A stretch of DNA of 64,000 bases from Sipunculus nudus (GCA_026874595.1 CM049318.1:13003241-13067240), one strand, 5' to 3'. Numbered from the stretch's first letter, positions 1-16,787 are shown. Notes: generated from the sequence alone by a model not told the origin. Made by a program: numbers and translations.

Positions 1-259
1 CTTGTTAATTAGAGGTCTATAATAGTAATCCTTTTCCAGATACTGCATCACATACGAAAATAGAAAATTCGAAAGTGATATTCTTTTGTTTTAATCATTC
101 ATGAGTGACCATAACCCAATCAGGTTTATACACATAAGAAACACTTGCTAAATTGAACAGATTTTGGTTTGATTAAGAGTAAGAAATTACGATACGTATC
201 AAAGTTTTATAATTCATTATTTAACAAATGAAAAGTTTATCTGTGGAACAGATCTAGTA

Positions 260-590
260 TGTCCCCCGCCTGTTGTGAAAATAGCTGGAAAAAAGTTGTG
301 CATACCTGTATGATATATGAGATTGGTCAATGTCACTCACCAAGATAACCTCTGTGACCTTGAAAAATACGTCAAGGTCATCCATATTCGGAGTTGACCT
401 AGCCCTTGATAAGGTGCATGAATCCTGCAAGTTTGGTGATGTACCTAAATTTTTTTTTCTGGGTTATTGCATTAATATCATGTTTGTGACGGACGGACTG
501 ACAGCCAGACGGACGGACGGAAGAAAAACGACACGACGTCAAACATTTCTATGTCCCCGCCGACGACGCCTTCGGTGACGGCGGGGGACA
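260..590. mobile_element. Small inverted-repeat element (MITE-like)
   Basis: The segment starts TGTCCCCCGCC (260) and ends with its exact complement GGCGGGGGACA (580-590). It contains paired CAAGGTCA-type motifs and a GACGGACGG array near 490-520. The last 40 bases form a strong GC-rich hairpin (552-589). There is no coding capacity beyond a chance 82-codon frame. I see no clear target-site duplication. It is probably a non-autonomous DNA element; the family is not assigned. Confidence 0.6.
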
Positions 591-1412
591 AAAATCCATA
601 AAAAAGACATAATCATTTGTGCGACTAAAACGAACTCAGATGAGGAAGGTTATGGGTACACTTACCGTGGTAATAAAAAAGTGAAATTGAGAAACGGTTT
701 TTCAGATATCCCTACCCATATTAAAATGTAAAAGAAATATTATTTGAAAAACCCAAAACCATTCGCGCGTGACCCAAAAACCTAATAATATTTAAACTTT
801 TCAGATACACCTGCAATCATAATTTGCAGTAGATCCGAGTGATACCGTTTATGCTAGAATTGCTTACAGGCGGACGAACGGACGGACAGACATACAGAGG
901 GACGGGCTTATCAATACATCTCCCTCTCCGCTTAGACGTGGATAATAAAAGCGAAATGTAGAGGCTGGGGCATTAGATTATGTGTATAAACAAGGAAATT
1001 GTATTAAGAGTCGACGTTGGGTCATGTGGTCTAATTGATAACTCGTTTGTAAAGTCTGTTCAAAACCCGAAGATTCTGTCTATTTACACAACGTTAGTAC
1101 TAAATACTTTTTTCTCGGAGAGTTTGTTTTTATTCAGTGAATTTTCACAAATATTCTCGTTTTGATTCTATTGCCCATTCCACCATATTTGTCAACTTGT
1201 TTTTTTCGGGATAACTTTTAACAGCTGCACTAGAGCTCATCTGTATTTATCTGACGGGGAAATCAGACAAACGTGACAATTATCTAACAGAAATGTAACA
1301 CTCGCCCATGTATGGATCCAATATAATAAATTCAGGAAGAAAAATGACTGAACATATTGAAGATACTAAGATATCATAAACCATATCCATTTGACGATTT
1401 TTAGAAATGACG

Positions 1413-1413
<1 letters not shown>
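591..1413. other. Intergenic, no gene seen
   Basis: AT-rich sequence. A short block near 865-905 has GGACGAACGGACGGACAGAC followed by AGGGACGGGCTTATC, typical of small dispersed animal repeats. The small open frame at 980-1165 has no recognisable features. Confidence 0.4.

Positions 1414-1452
<39 letters not shown>
1414..1452. repeat. (TA)n microsatellite
   Basis: About 19 uninterrupted AT dinucleotides just left of the first tandem unit. Read-through produces spurious Tyr-Ile repeat frames on both strands. Confidence 0.97.
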
Positions 1453-1453
<1 letters not shown>

Positions 1454-2394
1454 CGGACGCTCGAAAAAAAGCCGCGGCCTCTGATTGGTAAACATTGCCG
1501 TAAGAAACTCACAAGAATGAGATATATCCCTGTGCCAAACATGGGTGCCAGTGCCTCAAGGGATTATCAGAAAAGAAAGAACCGAGGATGAAGACCAGTT
1601 TCCTGTGTAAACATCCGCTCTTGAAAACACATGTTAACCCTCATAGTACTGCAACAAGGAAGCCCGTTCACGTAAAATGTATCAATACCATATTAGAACA
1701 ATTATGTGTACAATGTGAACAAAATAACTCTATATTCTGATATTCCCTATTTTAAATGAGTAGCTGTACAGCTAAATCATTGGTTCCCTCACGCATGGGA
1801 TTCATGACTGGAATATGGGTAAAGAATGTCAACTCGAATGAAGGCCCCAAATTTAAAAAATGACTTCAAACAATTAAGTCACTTTATTGATACTTCAAAT
1901 CCAAAGATTTGTTCAATACAAGGAATTCCATATCTTAATTCTTTGCCACCTCAATGAGATTTGTTCTTATATTGTGAAACGATCCATCAATGTACTAAGA
2001 TAAATAATGTATAGAGGCCGATAAAATCTATAAAATTTAAAGCCCTGGAACTAGCTGAATCGTTGCCATGAGAAAAAGTAAATAAATTCATGTTCCAGAT
2101 ACGGCTCAAAGTTCTCAAATTATAACCAAGGTAAACAGGAAAGAAGTACAATAGTGGGTCAATCTGCCAGTCTATAGATCAAAGAATGACACTTTTGTAT
2201 GATCAATGACGTTTCACACTCTTACCCGGATACAGAGGCCAAGTCTTATTAAAATTTAGGACGTGAGTAGAGAGCGCGTGACAATACATTCCGTCATTGT
2301 ACCAACATAATATTTATTTGTGTGCAAAAAGTCTTCTTTTTCACAGTTCGTGAAATAATATTTTACCAAAGCTCAGACTTAGTATTTCTTCGCT

Positions 2395-5300
2395 TTATAA
2401 AAGATCCTCGCGTTCAAACACTGTGTTAACCGCACATCCACCCTTCCTCTCCACCGGTTTATATCCTTTACCTTCAAAGAATTCTATTGCCGCTTGCTTG
2501 TCAATCCAATGTGTTTCAACAAGAAATACCTTGACAGGAATCGTCCAATCCATTGTCTCTAAGACCAGCATTTCTGCCCCTTCAACATCAAGACTGAAGA
2601 AGTCAATGCCAGATATTCCAGCTTCACGCAGGAGTTTACCCATCGGTTTACAAGGTATTTCGATTGTCCTGTTCGCCCGAATTCTAAATCTCTTAATAAG
2701 AGTCTCCGTTAGATATTCAACGACACCGGAAATCCCTCCAGCATCAGCTGTAAAATTTATCTTTTCGACACCCTCTTTGCAGATAGCAAGGCCTCGGTTA
2801 AGGGAGTTTGGTCTATTATTCTGTAATCTTTTAAAACGGAATGGATTCGCCTCTATCAGCACCCCGCTCCAACCAAGTGCATCCTCAAAGAATTTGGTGT
2901 TTGACATTTGAACTCCATCGTGTGCTCCAATTTCGACGTATGTTCCGTTACATAAAGGTGGATTCGCGAAATATCTTTCATAAATCCAGTGGTCCTCGCA
3001 ACACTGAGCGTTGCACGGGTATTCCCTATCCACTGAACATCCTGTGAAAATACATTACATTCTGATAAACCACATTTTTTCATACAAACCGCAGAACGTG
3101 TTTTTCTCCCAGATAATGTAAGCTTAAGCTGTAATGGAAGCTTATGTTTTTAATAACTCAGGTTTGCCTTGCAACATGCAGTTCTACTTAATAGCCGTCC
3201 AATGGAAACAAATTTTCCCCAGAATAGCAGCTGTTTTAACAGCTGCTTTAACGTTATAAATGCATATGAACTAAAAAGGTACATTAAATTATATTGGACG
3301 CCATGTTGTCTTTCTTATCTACTAAAAATAATAACCTTTATTTGATTTTTGTACGCTTCGAACTTAATACCTAAAAAATAAATTAAACTTAATGTAAAAA
3401 AAAAATGTAAAGCATTTTTAGTTTAAGGACAATACAATATTTCAATTGTAAACCTTCGTAGAAAGGACTATTTGTGATATATGCTGTAACAACATAGTGT
3501 AGTATGAAGTAAAACTTTCATTTGTCGGTTTTTTCTCTGTTTTCACTTGATAATCTGCCAACAAAGACATACATTTTCTACGATTTAATACATTAAAGCT
3601 GTAACACAATATATAACGTGTTTTTATCTGTTATTTGCACGGCTTGGCGTCTACTTGTTTAAATACTATTCTGTATAAAGCCCCAAGAATTCCATTTAGG
3701 GCTTTAATAGATATTGACCATCATACCTAATCTATTACTGTCAGTGCGAAGAGTCTAAAACAAGTGTTTGATTTGATGGTTGCAAGATGATCAAAGACAC
3801 CTGCAGAAATAAAGAGAAATCACCGAAGAATGGTTAGCAGATTATATCAGTCCTAGTCTTCTGAGATGTTTGCCCGTAAGCTTGAGTTATGAAAGTTCGA
3901 GACTGATATTCCGTATACACATATTTCCTATTTGTTCAATATCTAAATACCGTATCCACTTATATAATTGTCTAAAAATATGCTGAATTACACGAGAGTG
4001 GCTGCTGTTATATTAGGATCACAGTTTGCATCCAAACCTCAGATAACACAAAAGCATACTGTCAAGTGCATATGTAACATATTTTTAATAAATATTAATA
4101 GGAAAGTAATTTTTTATCATGGTTTGGTGATAAGCTGAGGAATAAATTTCGTTCCAGGCTTCTCTGCATCTGTTGTTTGATCTAATTTTCTCAGACATCG
4201 GTATTTAATTTTGTCATTTTTTTGCGGATCGAGATAATTTCATAGCAAGTCTAACATATGAAAGACTGACTGGTACTGGGGATCAGAATTCCCATCCTCC
4301 GTAAAACTTTTCATTTATGCACGCGACAGTGACAGTGACAGTTTTGTCAAAATGATAGGTTATGTTAAACAACACGGGGTTATGATTTTTAGGGGATGTT
4401 TATACGGGGACAGTTTAGTAAGAGTTGGAGCTGTTTTAGGGCAGCACAGTCGTATGTTTAGAATTTTTTTTTCCATGGGGAAACTCTCAACTATGGTCTG
4501 GAATTCTTGAATTCCAATGGTGCGACAAATAAATTAACGCGGTAATTACATTGATTCATTGCGACTGTAAACGTTCTAAGAGAAGTTCACAAAAAGAAAA
4601 CGATGACATTTACCGTGCTTTGAACAGAGAGAATGTTTCAAACGAATGATACGTAAAGAGCGTTGTGAGCCTGAGTTACGAAAAAAAGGAATCTGCTTAT
4701 ATTTATATAATAGCGTGGTAACACATCCAGAACTGTGGTGGGGACAATATATTCGAAGATGCGCATTTGACTGGAAGCAAGACTGGGTATATAGTGCGTG
4801 AAGTGCACTAGTATAAAAATTAACTTTACGTGTCATAAGATATATATAAACTTGTGAAACAAAAAGTCATTCAATATTGTACATTTGATACATAGATTTA
4901 AACAAGTCTTGTATAAGATGGGCATGGTCAAGAGTTAACTGTAGGTATTGTCACATTTCTCTGAGGTAATTCCCTCTTTTTATTTTGAATTTCAGTCCAA
5001 ATATTTCAATGTGCTTGCTTGAATTCATGTCAAAACAAAACAAAATAAACACAGGACAACCCTACATAAAAAGGGGTGTCATAATCAGTACCAATTGTAA
5101 ACACAAACAGGTTCTCTCAGACCTATGGCGTTTCTGGTTCTAGGTGCTTATAATGTGTCATACATGTATGAATACCTTCGTCTTTATTTTATAATCTAGT
5201 AGCTATATTAACACTACTTTCTTAACTGCCGACATCGCCTCGATATACATATCACCTTTTTTGATTGACTGGAATGAACGTCTGTTATGCATGAAAAACA

Positions 5301-5663
5301 TAGCCCTCCAGTGAAACTATAATGACCTTAACGCTTAAATGTCAAACACGTGCGCTGAACAAAAGAAAGTAGTAGGAATACATATACCCCTTGCTTCAAT
5401 TAATCTATTAACATTGTCATCTAGATACAATATGTTGTACTTGAGACACGGCTAATTGTTAGATTCTCACCTTTTTCATCCTTTTTGGCGTTTCTGGTGC
5501 CCATGCTAATCAGGTTTTCGTTTCCATTTGAAGCAATTCTGGCAGGTAAGGTATTAGACAAAAGCACTGTTATTTGTCGCTCAACTCTACGATACACAAT
5601 ATGAAAGTACAAAATCACAACGACCAAGAAGATGGTTAATGCAACCAGGCGAAACCTTGCCAT
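2395..5663 (-). CDS. FkbM-family methyltransferase, membrane-anchored, copy 1 (two exons)
   Basis: Proposed CDS is complement(join(2395..3041,5471..5663)), 840 bases, 279 residues. Exon 1 starts at the ATG at 5663 (MARFRLV...) and ends in a G|GTGAGA donor. Exon 2 follows a TTTTCACAG acceptor, and the phase-1 junction restores the frame. Residues about 7-24 form one hydrophobic segment after a short basic N-terminus, suggesting a type II signal anchor with a lumenal catalytic part, probably in the Golgi or ER. The C-terminal 210 residues match the FkbM methyltransferase fold: VEIGAHDG at 100-107 (SAM motif I), LIEANP near 126-131, and FFSLDVEGAE near 212-221. Several cysteines follow the junction. 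An N-glycosylation sequon (NGT) lies near residue 96. FkbM enzymes usually O-methylate sugars or small metabolites; the substrate here is unknown. A TTTATT at 2313-2318 could be the polyadenylation signal on this strand. The intron is 2.4 kb. Confidence 0.82.
3255..3500. repeat. Dispersed repeat inside the copy-1 intron
   Basis: The run from TAAATGCATATGAAC through ATTGGACGCCAT to the AATTGTAAACCTT region resembles 9640-9880 in the same orientation, 6.4 kb downstream. This is an older duplicate within the unit, distinct from the U1/U2 tandem relation. No coding content. Confidence 0.55.
3501..5420. other. Remainder of the copy-1 intron and exon-1 flank, no other gene seen
   Basis: AT-rich intronic DNA colinear with U2 13440-15910, lacking the U2 segment 14015-14610. 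The block at 4755-4990 (TGCGTGAAGTGCACTAG... to CTCTGAGGTAATT) occurs once here but twice in U2. Open frames here are not preserved in frame in U2. Confidence 0.5.
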
Positions 5664-5883
5664 TTTCTCAACCACCTGATGCAAAATCAGAATTCTCTGA
5701 AACGGAAGAAAACCTCATCATGTCCTGATAAATCTACAAATTTGTTCATATCGTACAATAACAGGGCTAATAAAAAGGAAAGGCAAACAGACGTAACCAT
5801 TATTGATCTTGTAATTAACCAATGAATTAAAACCAGTCTTTAGCATTAACTATGATGCCCATTTCTTGAATCGCATCCAAAAT

Positions 5884-5885
<2 letters not shown>

Positions 5886-5956
<71 letters not shown>
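5886..5956. repeat. (TA)n microsatellite
   Basis: Pure alternating TA run of about 70 bases upstream of FkbM copy 1. The corresponding place in U2 (near 16370) has no long tract, so it expanded in U1 or contracted in U2. Confidence 0.97.
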
Positions 5957-5957
<1 letters not shown>

Positions 5958-6390
5958 GCTTTTATCTAGCTTTATATTGTTGTCACCAAAATGTATTATA
6001 ATTACATGTATAGTACGTTGACGTTATAAATTACTATACTGCATTGGGAAGCATCCGAATTCATTTGGAATAATAGATAAGATAATTTAAAATTGCACAT
6101 AAACTGTTACTCTTGCATCAGTTTGTTTGGTTTAGCTGTACTTTATTAACACCATGATTCAAACACTTAAGTATTCCGCTTTCCATGATTGTATGAATGG
6201 GCCTGATATGAGTGGGTATCTTCTATGTGTGAATCCACTATTCCCTTGTGCTAAGTCAGCTGTATCAGCTGTTTAAGTCTTTTTGGCCATTCATATAGAA
6301 TAATTTTAAGCAGTAAATTAATTATTACTTGCAAAGAACTGGTATAGCTGTTTCGAGTGGTATTGCCAAGACCTGGCCACTGTTGTTAAC

Positions 6391-9300
6391 CCAGTTGGCA
6401 AGAGGTTCTCTTAGAAGAGAGACCTAGAAACTTAAATGGCAGACTGGACATTTTTAGTTTTGGCCTGATAGCTTATTGGTTTGAAGCATTCGACGACCGT
6501 CGATCTGCCTTGGGGATATATTTCTAAAGTACTTTGGACAATGTACATTTACCATGGGCATAAAATATATAATGTATTAATGTAATAATCAGTTCTCTCC
6601 TGAGATCACTTTGCCGTACGGTTCTAGTGGCTTAGCTTTTCTGTGGAAGGACATGTCCAGAGGGGTTCGACCATTTGCTGCTCACCGGAAACCTGCGGAG
6701 CGCTCTTCCGCCAGAAGTCGCTAATCTCGAAAGGAACTCTTCTGTTTGTGAACTGTGGGACGGCCGGGAATACCTGTTTCAACGGTCAAACTTCAAAATC
6801 AAAATTTGTTACATTTCAAGGAAACGCCTGTTTACATTTCACACGCGCATGCATACAATTTTTTTAACAGTACTTCATTAATAATTAATCATGACAGCAA
6901 TACATCAGTGTTAATAAAACTTGCCTTTAATCAATTTTTATCAAACATTTGAACTAACTATATTGTCCTCTTCACTACATTTATACCTAAGCCTCTAGGG
7001 TATTAAGAGCCCCAGTGCATTGTGGGGTCAAATTTTGACTCCAACAATCCCTCAAAGACATATTCGTACGCTTGCGAGTCCGAGGCTGCGCAGTGTGCCT
7101 ACGGAGGTCCATTGGAGGGCGTGAAGAAGAGACAACGGCATGACACAAGGCCAGCGTTAAGCCTGATATGTAGCGATTCACTTCATCACTCTTATTGTTG
7201 CCTTATTTCATGTGTATATTACCTTCATTAGTTAGTATGTTTTGTTATGATTGAAAGATGTTTGTAAAGTTATTAGGGGTAAAATCCATGGGGGACATTC
7301 CCTCATAATGTACCACTCGTAATTTAAAAGGAGGTTTTTATAAGGGTTTATTACTTGTTGAACACACAGATCAGTACAGTAACCGTGTATGCACGTGCTG
7401 GTGCTGTTAAGTTTCTTGTCTCGTTTCTAGGAAGAAATAGATGGCAGTATTCCAAGGATTAAAACTTTGTCTCATTCGATCATTCTTTTATTTTTTTTTT
7501 GCGTATTTAAATTTAATTTTCCTTCTTTTCCGATCTTGTTCAGATCTAATCTACTACTGATGGGGGATTCGTTATTAGAATTGAAATATCAGTTTTGGAT
7601 AAAATAGGACATACGCCGTGCAGGGGATATGTCAATTTTTAGTGTGAATAAACTAGTATTAAGAAACAAAGTTAAGAAATGCTACGACAGCAAAACAAAT
7701 ATTGCTTTTTTGCAGTACACCTGCCAGGTATACAACGAAACCTGGTCTTAATTCACAGAAGTTCTTATGAGAAAGTTGGTTACAACCAATGTCAATGCTT
7801 TCGGTTTACTCAAAGATTGTCTTTGACAAGTGGTCTTATTAACAGGTTCCACTGTATGTATCATCTCTTAGTCAGGCGTAGAACGACGCCTTATAAATAA
7901 AAGCAATGTAATACCCAACATAATGACTCTTAATAAGCCTAAACAGGACACCTCCTATACACTCTCATTTAAATATTTTCCCATAAATAAAGAAATATTT
8001 GATACCTGAGTGTGACCATACATATCCAGTAAACGGGCACGCATGCGCAGAAAATAGATGTGACTTGATCTGTGCCACGTAAGTGCATCTGAAGGATGTG
8101 ACGTGATTTGTGCCACGTAATTGCAACTGAACTTAAGGCCAACCGTTTTCCCGGCTCTCATGAAATAATTACCATGTACTGTTATGCATATACTGCATAA
8201 TCATCATGCTGTTAGTATCACATTATTATCGCAAACTTATATTCCTAGAATACCACAACTTATAATGAGATTATTGTTTAACTGGAGTCGTGCGAGAAAT
8301 GTCATACGTTTAAAACTGTCAGTGTTTATTGTGCATTGCACCGGTGTTCCCTGACGCCGCCATATGTTATTTTATGTAAAGAAATACTCGCATGAGTTTT
8401 CTTTGTGATCCATACCTATAGCTTTATGATTAACGGACAGCAAATACCTTAGCAATGGTTGAGCACAAAATGGATATCGAACTCCACGAAGTCATGGAAA
8501 TATGCCACACTTTAACGTAGTTAATCTGATGTTATGTACGTTTTATGGCATAATAGATATTGTTTTACGTGGTGCAATACGATTTTCGGGTTCCAATATA
8601 GGCTGACAGCTGCTGTATTTGTAAAGCAATGCTTAATATTCGTATTCACTGTGAATTTTGTGTACATCACGTGAAACTGTTCGTTTCATACCTGTAATCT
8701 ATCAAAGTGACCGACAAATGATTCCCGTCCATAAGCCGACACCTACAGCCACCAGTCGGTTCGTACTCACAAATGTTGATTTTATTAGCAATCAGTTAGG
8801 TAGCCCCATAACGTTGATTTATACCTGGTGATTAGTCATCAATCAACCACGTTGATAGTGGCGCAGTACGTTACTTATTTTGTTTTACTCTGATGTATTT
8901 ATTATTTATTGAACTATTGCAGCGACTGGCATGTACTTGTGCACGAGGTTTCCGCTAAATAACAGATATACCAGTACTGCCTACATCCTTTCGCCACTTA
9001 CTTGACGATTCAGGCTGGACGCCACCACTGCAGTTAATAGTGTAATACAAAATAGAAACACGTAGTGAAATGCAGATTTTGTAGTTCCATTGCCTCATGA
9101 CCAATTATATAAACATGGATGATTTGTGGTAAGGAAACTTTTAACCAAAAGTACTATTGAATAAACAATATTATATAAGCATGCGCGTGTAAAATGTAAA
9201 CATAAAACCCACAGAGCACAAGCAAGAGAAATTTCTTTCGAGTAAAACGACTTCTGGCGGACGGAGCTCCGCGGGCTTCCGGTGAGCAGCGAATAGTCGC

Positions 9301-9583
9301 ACTCCTCTGGACATGTCCTTCCTGAGAAAAGCTAAGCCACTAGAACAGTATACTTTCCGGCAAAATGATCACAAAAGAGATTATTAAATTAAAAAGTAGT
9401 CCATTGTTATATATTTAGTACCCAATGGTAAATGTCTTGTCCAAGATACTTTAGAAATAAATACCCAAGGCAGATCGCCGGCCGTCGAATGCTACAAACC
9501 AATAAGCTATCGACCTAAACTAAAATGTCCATTCTGTCATGGAGGTATCTAGGTCTCTAAGACTACATCTTGCCAATTGATTT
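6391..9583. mobile_element. Large inverted-repeat (foldback-like) structure in U1
   Basis: The left arm (6391-6876) and right arm (9149-9583) are imperfect reverse complements. For example GTTCTAGTGGCTTAGC (left) pairs with GCTAAGCCACTAGAAC (right); other matched blocks surround GACATGTCC and CGATCTGCC. The 2.3-kb loop has no convincing ORF. It could be a non-autonomous foldback element or two copies of one element in opposite orientation. The same structure lies in U2, so it predates the tandem duplication. Confidence 0.65.
8045..8135. repeat. Two-copy minisatellite inside the foldback loop
   Basis: GATGTGACTTGATCTGTGCC and then CACGTAAGTGCATCTG are followed at once by a near copy (GATGTGACGTGATTTGTGCC...). 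Each unit is about 40 bases. The pair is conserved in U2 near 18453-18535, with CACGTGAGTGCATCTG in the second copy. Confidence 0.6.
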
Positions 9584-9639
9584 CTCGGCACTCTAAAAGG
9601 CTGACACGTATATGTATCCTATATAAAATTAGTAAAAGT

Positions 9640-9880
9640 AAATGCATATGAACATAAAAGGTAATTTAAAGTATATTGGACGCCATCTGGTCTTTCGTAT
9701 ATATTAATTAAATAATAACCTTTGCTTGATAAATGTACATGCGGAAATCGTAAATAAAGGTACTTTATTGTGAAATAGATGTAAAACATTTTAAGTTTAA
9801 GGACAGTTAGATATTTTAATTGTAAACCTTGTTTTAGGGTTTTTATGGTACATCCTGAAACAACGTGTGTTGTATACGTC
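9640..9880. repeat. Second copy of the intronic dispersed repeat
   Basis: Direct-orientation relative of 3255-3500, lying just outside the right foldback arm. Its U2 counterpart is near 19910-20130. Confidence 0.5.
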
Positions 9881-10399
9881 AATAGAACGTATTATCCACA
9901 ATGTACTTAATGGCTATACGTTGAGTATGGGCACTTCCCAGATATTCACATACAGATATTGTGTACGGGATCTGTGGCTTTGAACCATTAACCGATATAC
10001 AGTAAACACGGTTTTTAAACATGTATGCAAATAAGTAATGTGTGAAGGGTTGTCTCGTCAATTTTATTGCACAGAGAACACAGTACAACTGTACTGGCTT
10101 TATTGGAGCTTATATACTTAAAATGTATATTTATAAGGATGAATAATAACGTTCAGTTTCTACGAGAACTGATGAATTGTCGAGATGGTCAAATAGAATG
10201 GGATTAATATTCCTATGATGATTTGTTAGAAATCATAGAAAATATGTCTACTTGAAATCCTGTAACCTAGATAATGGTTCTTTGTGTCATTTAGTTATTA
10301 GTTCATTTATACTACCTGTTATAAAAATTAAAGCACTCCTTTTCTGTTTATATTAAGAACATTTGTATATACCTTGGTAAGAATAAAGATATATGTAGA

Positions 10400-10565
10400 A
10401 ATATATCTGGCGACCCGGGTTCGATCCCCGGCGTGGCTATGTGAGTGGGTTGTAGATCCCGTCCAAGGCCGGTGGTTTTTCTCCGGGTACTCCGGTTTCC
10501 TATATCCCTGTAGACTACCGAACGCCATCACCAGAACCAGGGAGAGTGCCTCGATTGGTTATAAT
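10400..10565 (+). mobile_element. tRNA-type SINE fragment (U1)
   Basis: Starts with GACCCGGGTTCGATCCCCGG, which contains a Pol III B-box (GGTTCGATCCC). A conserved central block follows: GCCGGTGGTTTTTCTCCGGG then TACTCCGGTTTCC. No matching A-box is visible upstream, so the tRNA-derived head is 5' truncated. The central block resembles the shared core of widespread invertebrate SINEs; I do not assign a named family. Confidence 0.7.
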
Positions 10566-12170
10566 GACTATTTGTACAATTCAAGTTTTTATTTTAGTTT
10601 ATATTATATCGTAGAAAGATCTTTTATCCAGATAATAAAATAACTTTGTTTCTACTTCTGGACTTGTGAAAGTAGTACATTCCTAAGAGTAAACAATAAT
10701 TATACGTGTAGTATTTATTATTCGTGTATACACAAAATTATTTATCCACATCCTGTAGCTGTAATGTTTCTCTAAACAAAACAAACCACCATTAAGTATT
10801 ATATAGCAAAACATGCTGCTTCCGTCATACCCATGCAATAAATTCATGGAACTGCGTGTTATGTGTGTCATTCAGCTGCATGTAAAATGACCATTTTTTG
10901 TGTAGAAGAGTTCTTCTTTTCAAACTGTATTGGATTTCCTCCTTTGACAAAAATAAGGACATTCATCAATATTTTGGCTTGTCTTAGTTGAAATCTTTAG
11001 CTCTGTCTGCCATTTAATTTGGGCGAATACTGCTCCGCTTTACAAAGTTGATTTTTTTTATAATAAATCATTTCTTCATTTACTCGATTGCTCACCATCC
11101 CACAATTCTTAACTTAAAACATGGACAGGGAAGGTACCATTAATGTTCATTTTGAGTAACTGACGTTGTATGGTTGTCATGGTGACGTCAACGTCATATA
11201 ATTTGCATGGTGTGACAAAGGCCTTGCGGTTCTGACAAGCTGCTGTTTAATGGCTGTACCCTTTTTCGTGTTGCCAACCGCCAACCATACTCAACCTGCA
11301 CAAGAACGAGTATGATCCCCATGTCAAGCAGGGGTGTCAATGCGTCAATCGGTTTAGAAACGATGGAACCGAGGACGAGGACCAGTTTCCGGTTAAAACA
11401 TCCGCTCTTGAAAACACATGCTAACCCTCATAGTGCTCCAAAAAGAAAACCCGCCCTCCCTGTTTACGTAAAATTAACGTGTCAAACCCATATTTAACAA
11501 TTTGTGTATATTATATGCACTTAAAAGCTTAATTTGTAATTCCGAATCGACATGAGTGGCTGTCTGCTGCTAAGTCATTGGTTTCCTCAACCACAACGAT
11601 CCAAACTGGAAATTGTGTAATTGGACAATTAAGTCACTTTATTGATACATCATATCCAACGATTTGTACAATACAAGGAATTCTATATCTTAATTCCCCC
11701 GTATAGAGAGTAGTTCACTTTTTGTTAAACCTATTCATCAGAGTAAAAAGAAGAATACTGTATAGAGGCCATCTAATCTTATCTGAAAAATTGAAAGCCG
11801 GGGGCCCAGCTTAATGGTTGCAACAGGAAAACTAAAGGCCCTACCGTAAAAAAAAGTAAAAAAAAACAAGTCTTTGAAACGGCTCCAGCTATAACCAAGA
11901 AAAAAAGGAAAGAAGTACAATATTAGGTCCATGCGCCGGTCTATACATCAAAGAAGGCCACCTTTGCATGATCAATGACGTTTTTACACTCTTACCTGGA
12001 TACAGGGGCCGCATTTTATTTAATGATATGACGTGTGTAGAGAGCGCGTAACGATACGTTCCGCCATTGTACGAACATAATAATGTTCGTTTGTGTGCCA
12101 AAAAAAGTTTTCTGTTTCGCATTTCTTGAAATAATATTTTACCAAAGCTTGAAATTAGTATTTCTTCGAT
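10566..12170. other. Unit junction region and 3' flank of FkbM copy 2, no gene seen
   Basis: AT-rich sequence conserved with 20800-22298 in U2/U3. It contains TGACGTCA-type palindromes near 11180 (GGTGACGTCAACGTCAT). The open frames at 11312-11497 and 11738-12122 are not recognisable and are not preserved in frame in the other units. Confidence 0.5.
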
Positions 12171-16156
<3,986 letters not shown>

Positions 16157-16787
16157 TATTTCCAGAAAAACCTGATGGAAATTAGGAAATCTCTGAAACA
16201 GAAAGAAAGCTCAGAATGTCCTGATAAATCTGCAAATTAGTTCATATCGTAAAAAAGGCTTATTCTAAGGATGAGGAAGAGTATACAAATGTTATCCATA
16301 TTTTACTTGTAATCAATAAATGGAACCCAGCATTTATAAAACACTATGTGGCCCATTAAATCGTATCCCATATAAATACACTTTTATCTAGCTTAACATT
16401 GCTGTCACAAAACTTTTTTATAATAGCATTTAAAGAATAATCCCGTCATTAATTATTGTACTGCATTTGGGAGCATCGGAAAGGTGAAAATCTTTTACTC
16501 TTGATTCAGTATGTTTGCTTTAGCTGTACTTTATAAATACCATGATTCAAACAATTTAGCGTTTCGCTTCTGAAACATATAATTATGTTATAAACAGATC
16601 TGGTATGAGTTTGTCTGTTCAAGGTGTGAACCGCTATCCAGGCCTGCTACGACAGCTGTATCAGCTGTTTTAGTCTTTTTGTTCATTCCCATGGAATAAT
16701 TTGAAGCCGTAAATTCATTATTACTTGCAAAGAGCTGGTATAGCTGTTTCGAGAGGTATTGCCAAGACCTGGCCACTGTTGTTAACC

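Larger units (their letters stand above)
1500..11310. repeat. Tandem segmental duplication unit U1 (about 9.8 kb)
   Basis: The block near 1510-1630 (ATGGGTGCCAGTGCC..., then ACCGAGGATGAAGACCAGTTTCC) recurs near 11310-11440 and 21490-21620. Colinear matches follow through the FkbM exons, both flanks, the inverted-repeat arms and the SINE. Similarity to U2 covers introns and intergenic DNA as well as exons. The left edge is placed where matching is lost just right of the (TA)n tract at 1414; it is approximate. Confidence 0.75.

Noticed and set aside
2423-2911. 162-codon plus-strand frame, repeated at 12199-12687 and similar at 22360-22845
   Set aside because: It is antisense to FkbM exon 2 and is conserved only because the exon is; the sense strand carries the recognised motifs and splice sites.
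10165-10200. Possible hammerhead ribozyme core (CTGATGA also at 20427, 41596, 53814, 49824)
   Set aside because: None of the CTGATGA words is followed by the required stem II and GAAA arrangement with a cleavage-site strand.
10400-10450. Possible tRNA gene
   Set aside because: Only the B-box/T-arm part is present; there is no A-box, acceptor stem or anticodon loop, and a SINE core follows.
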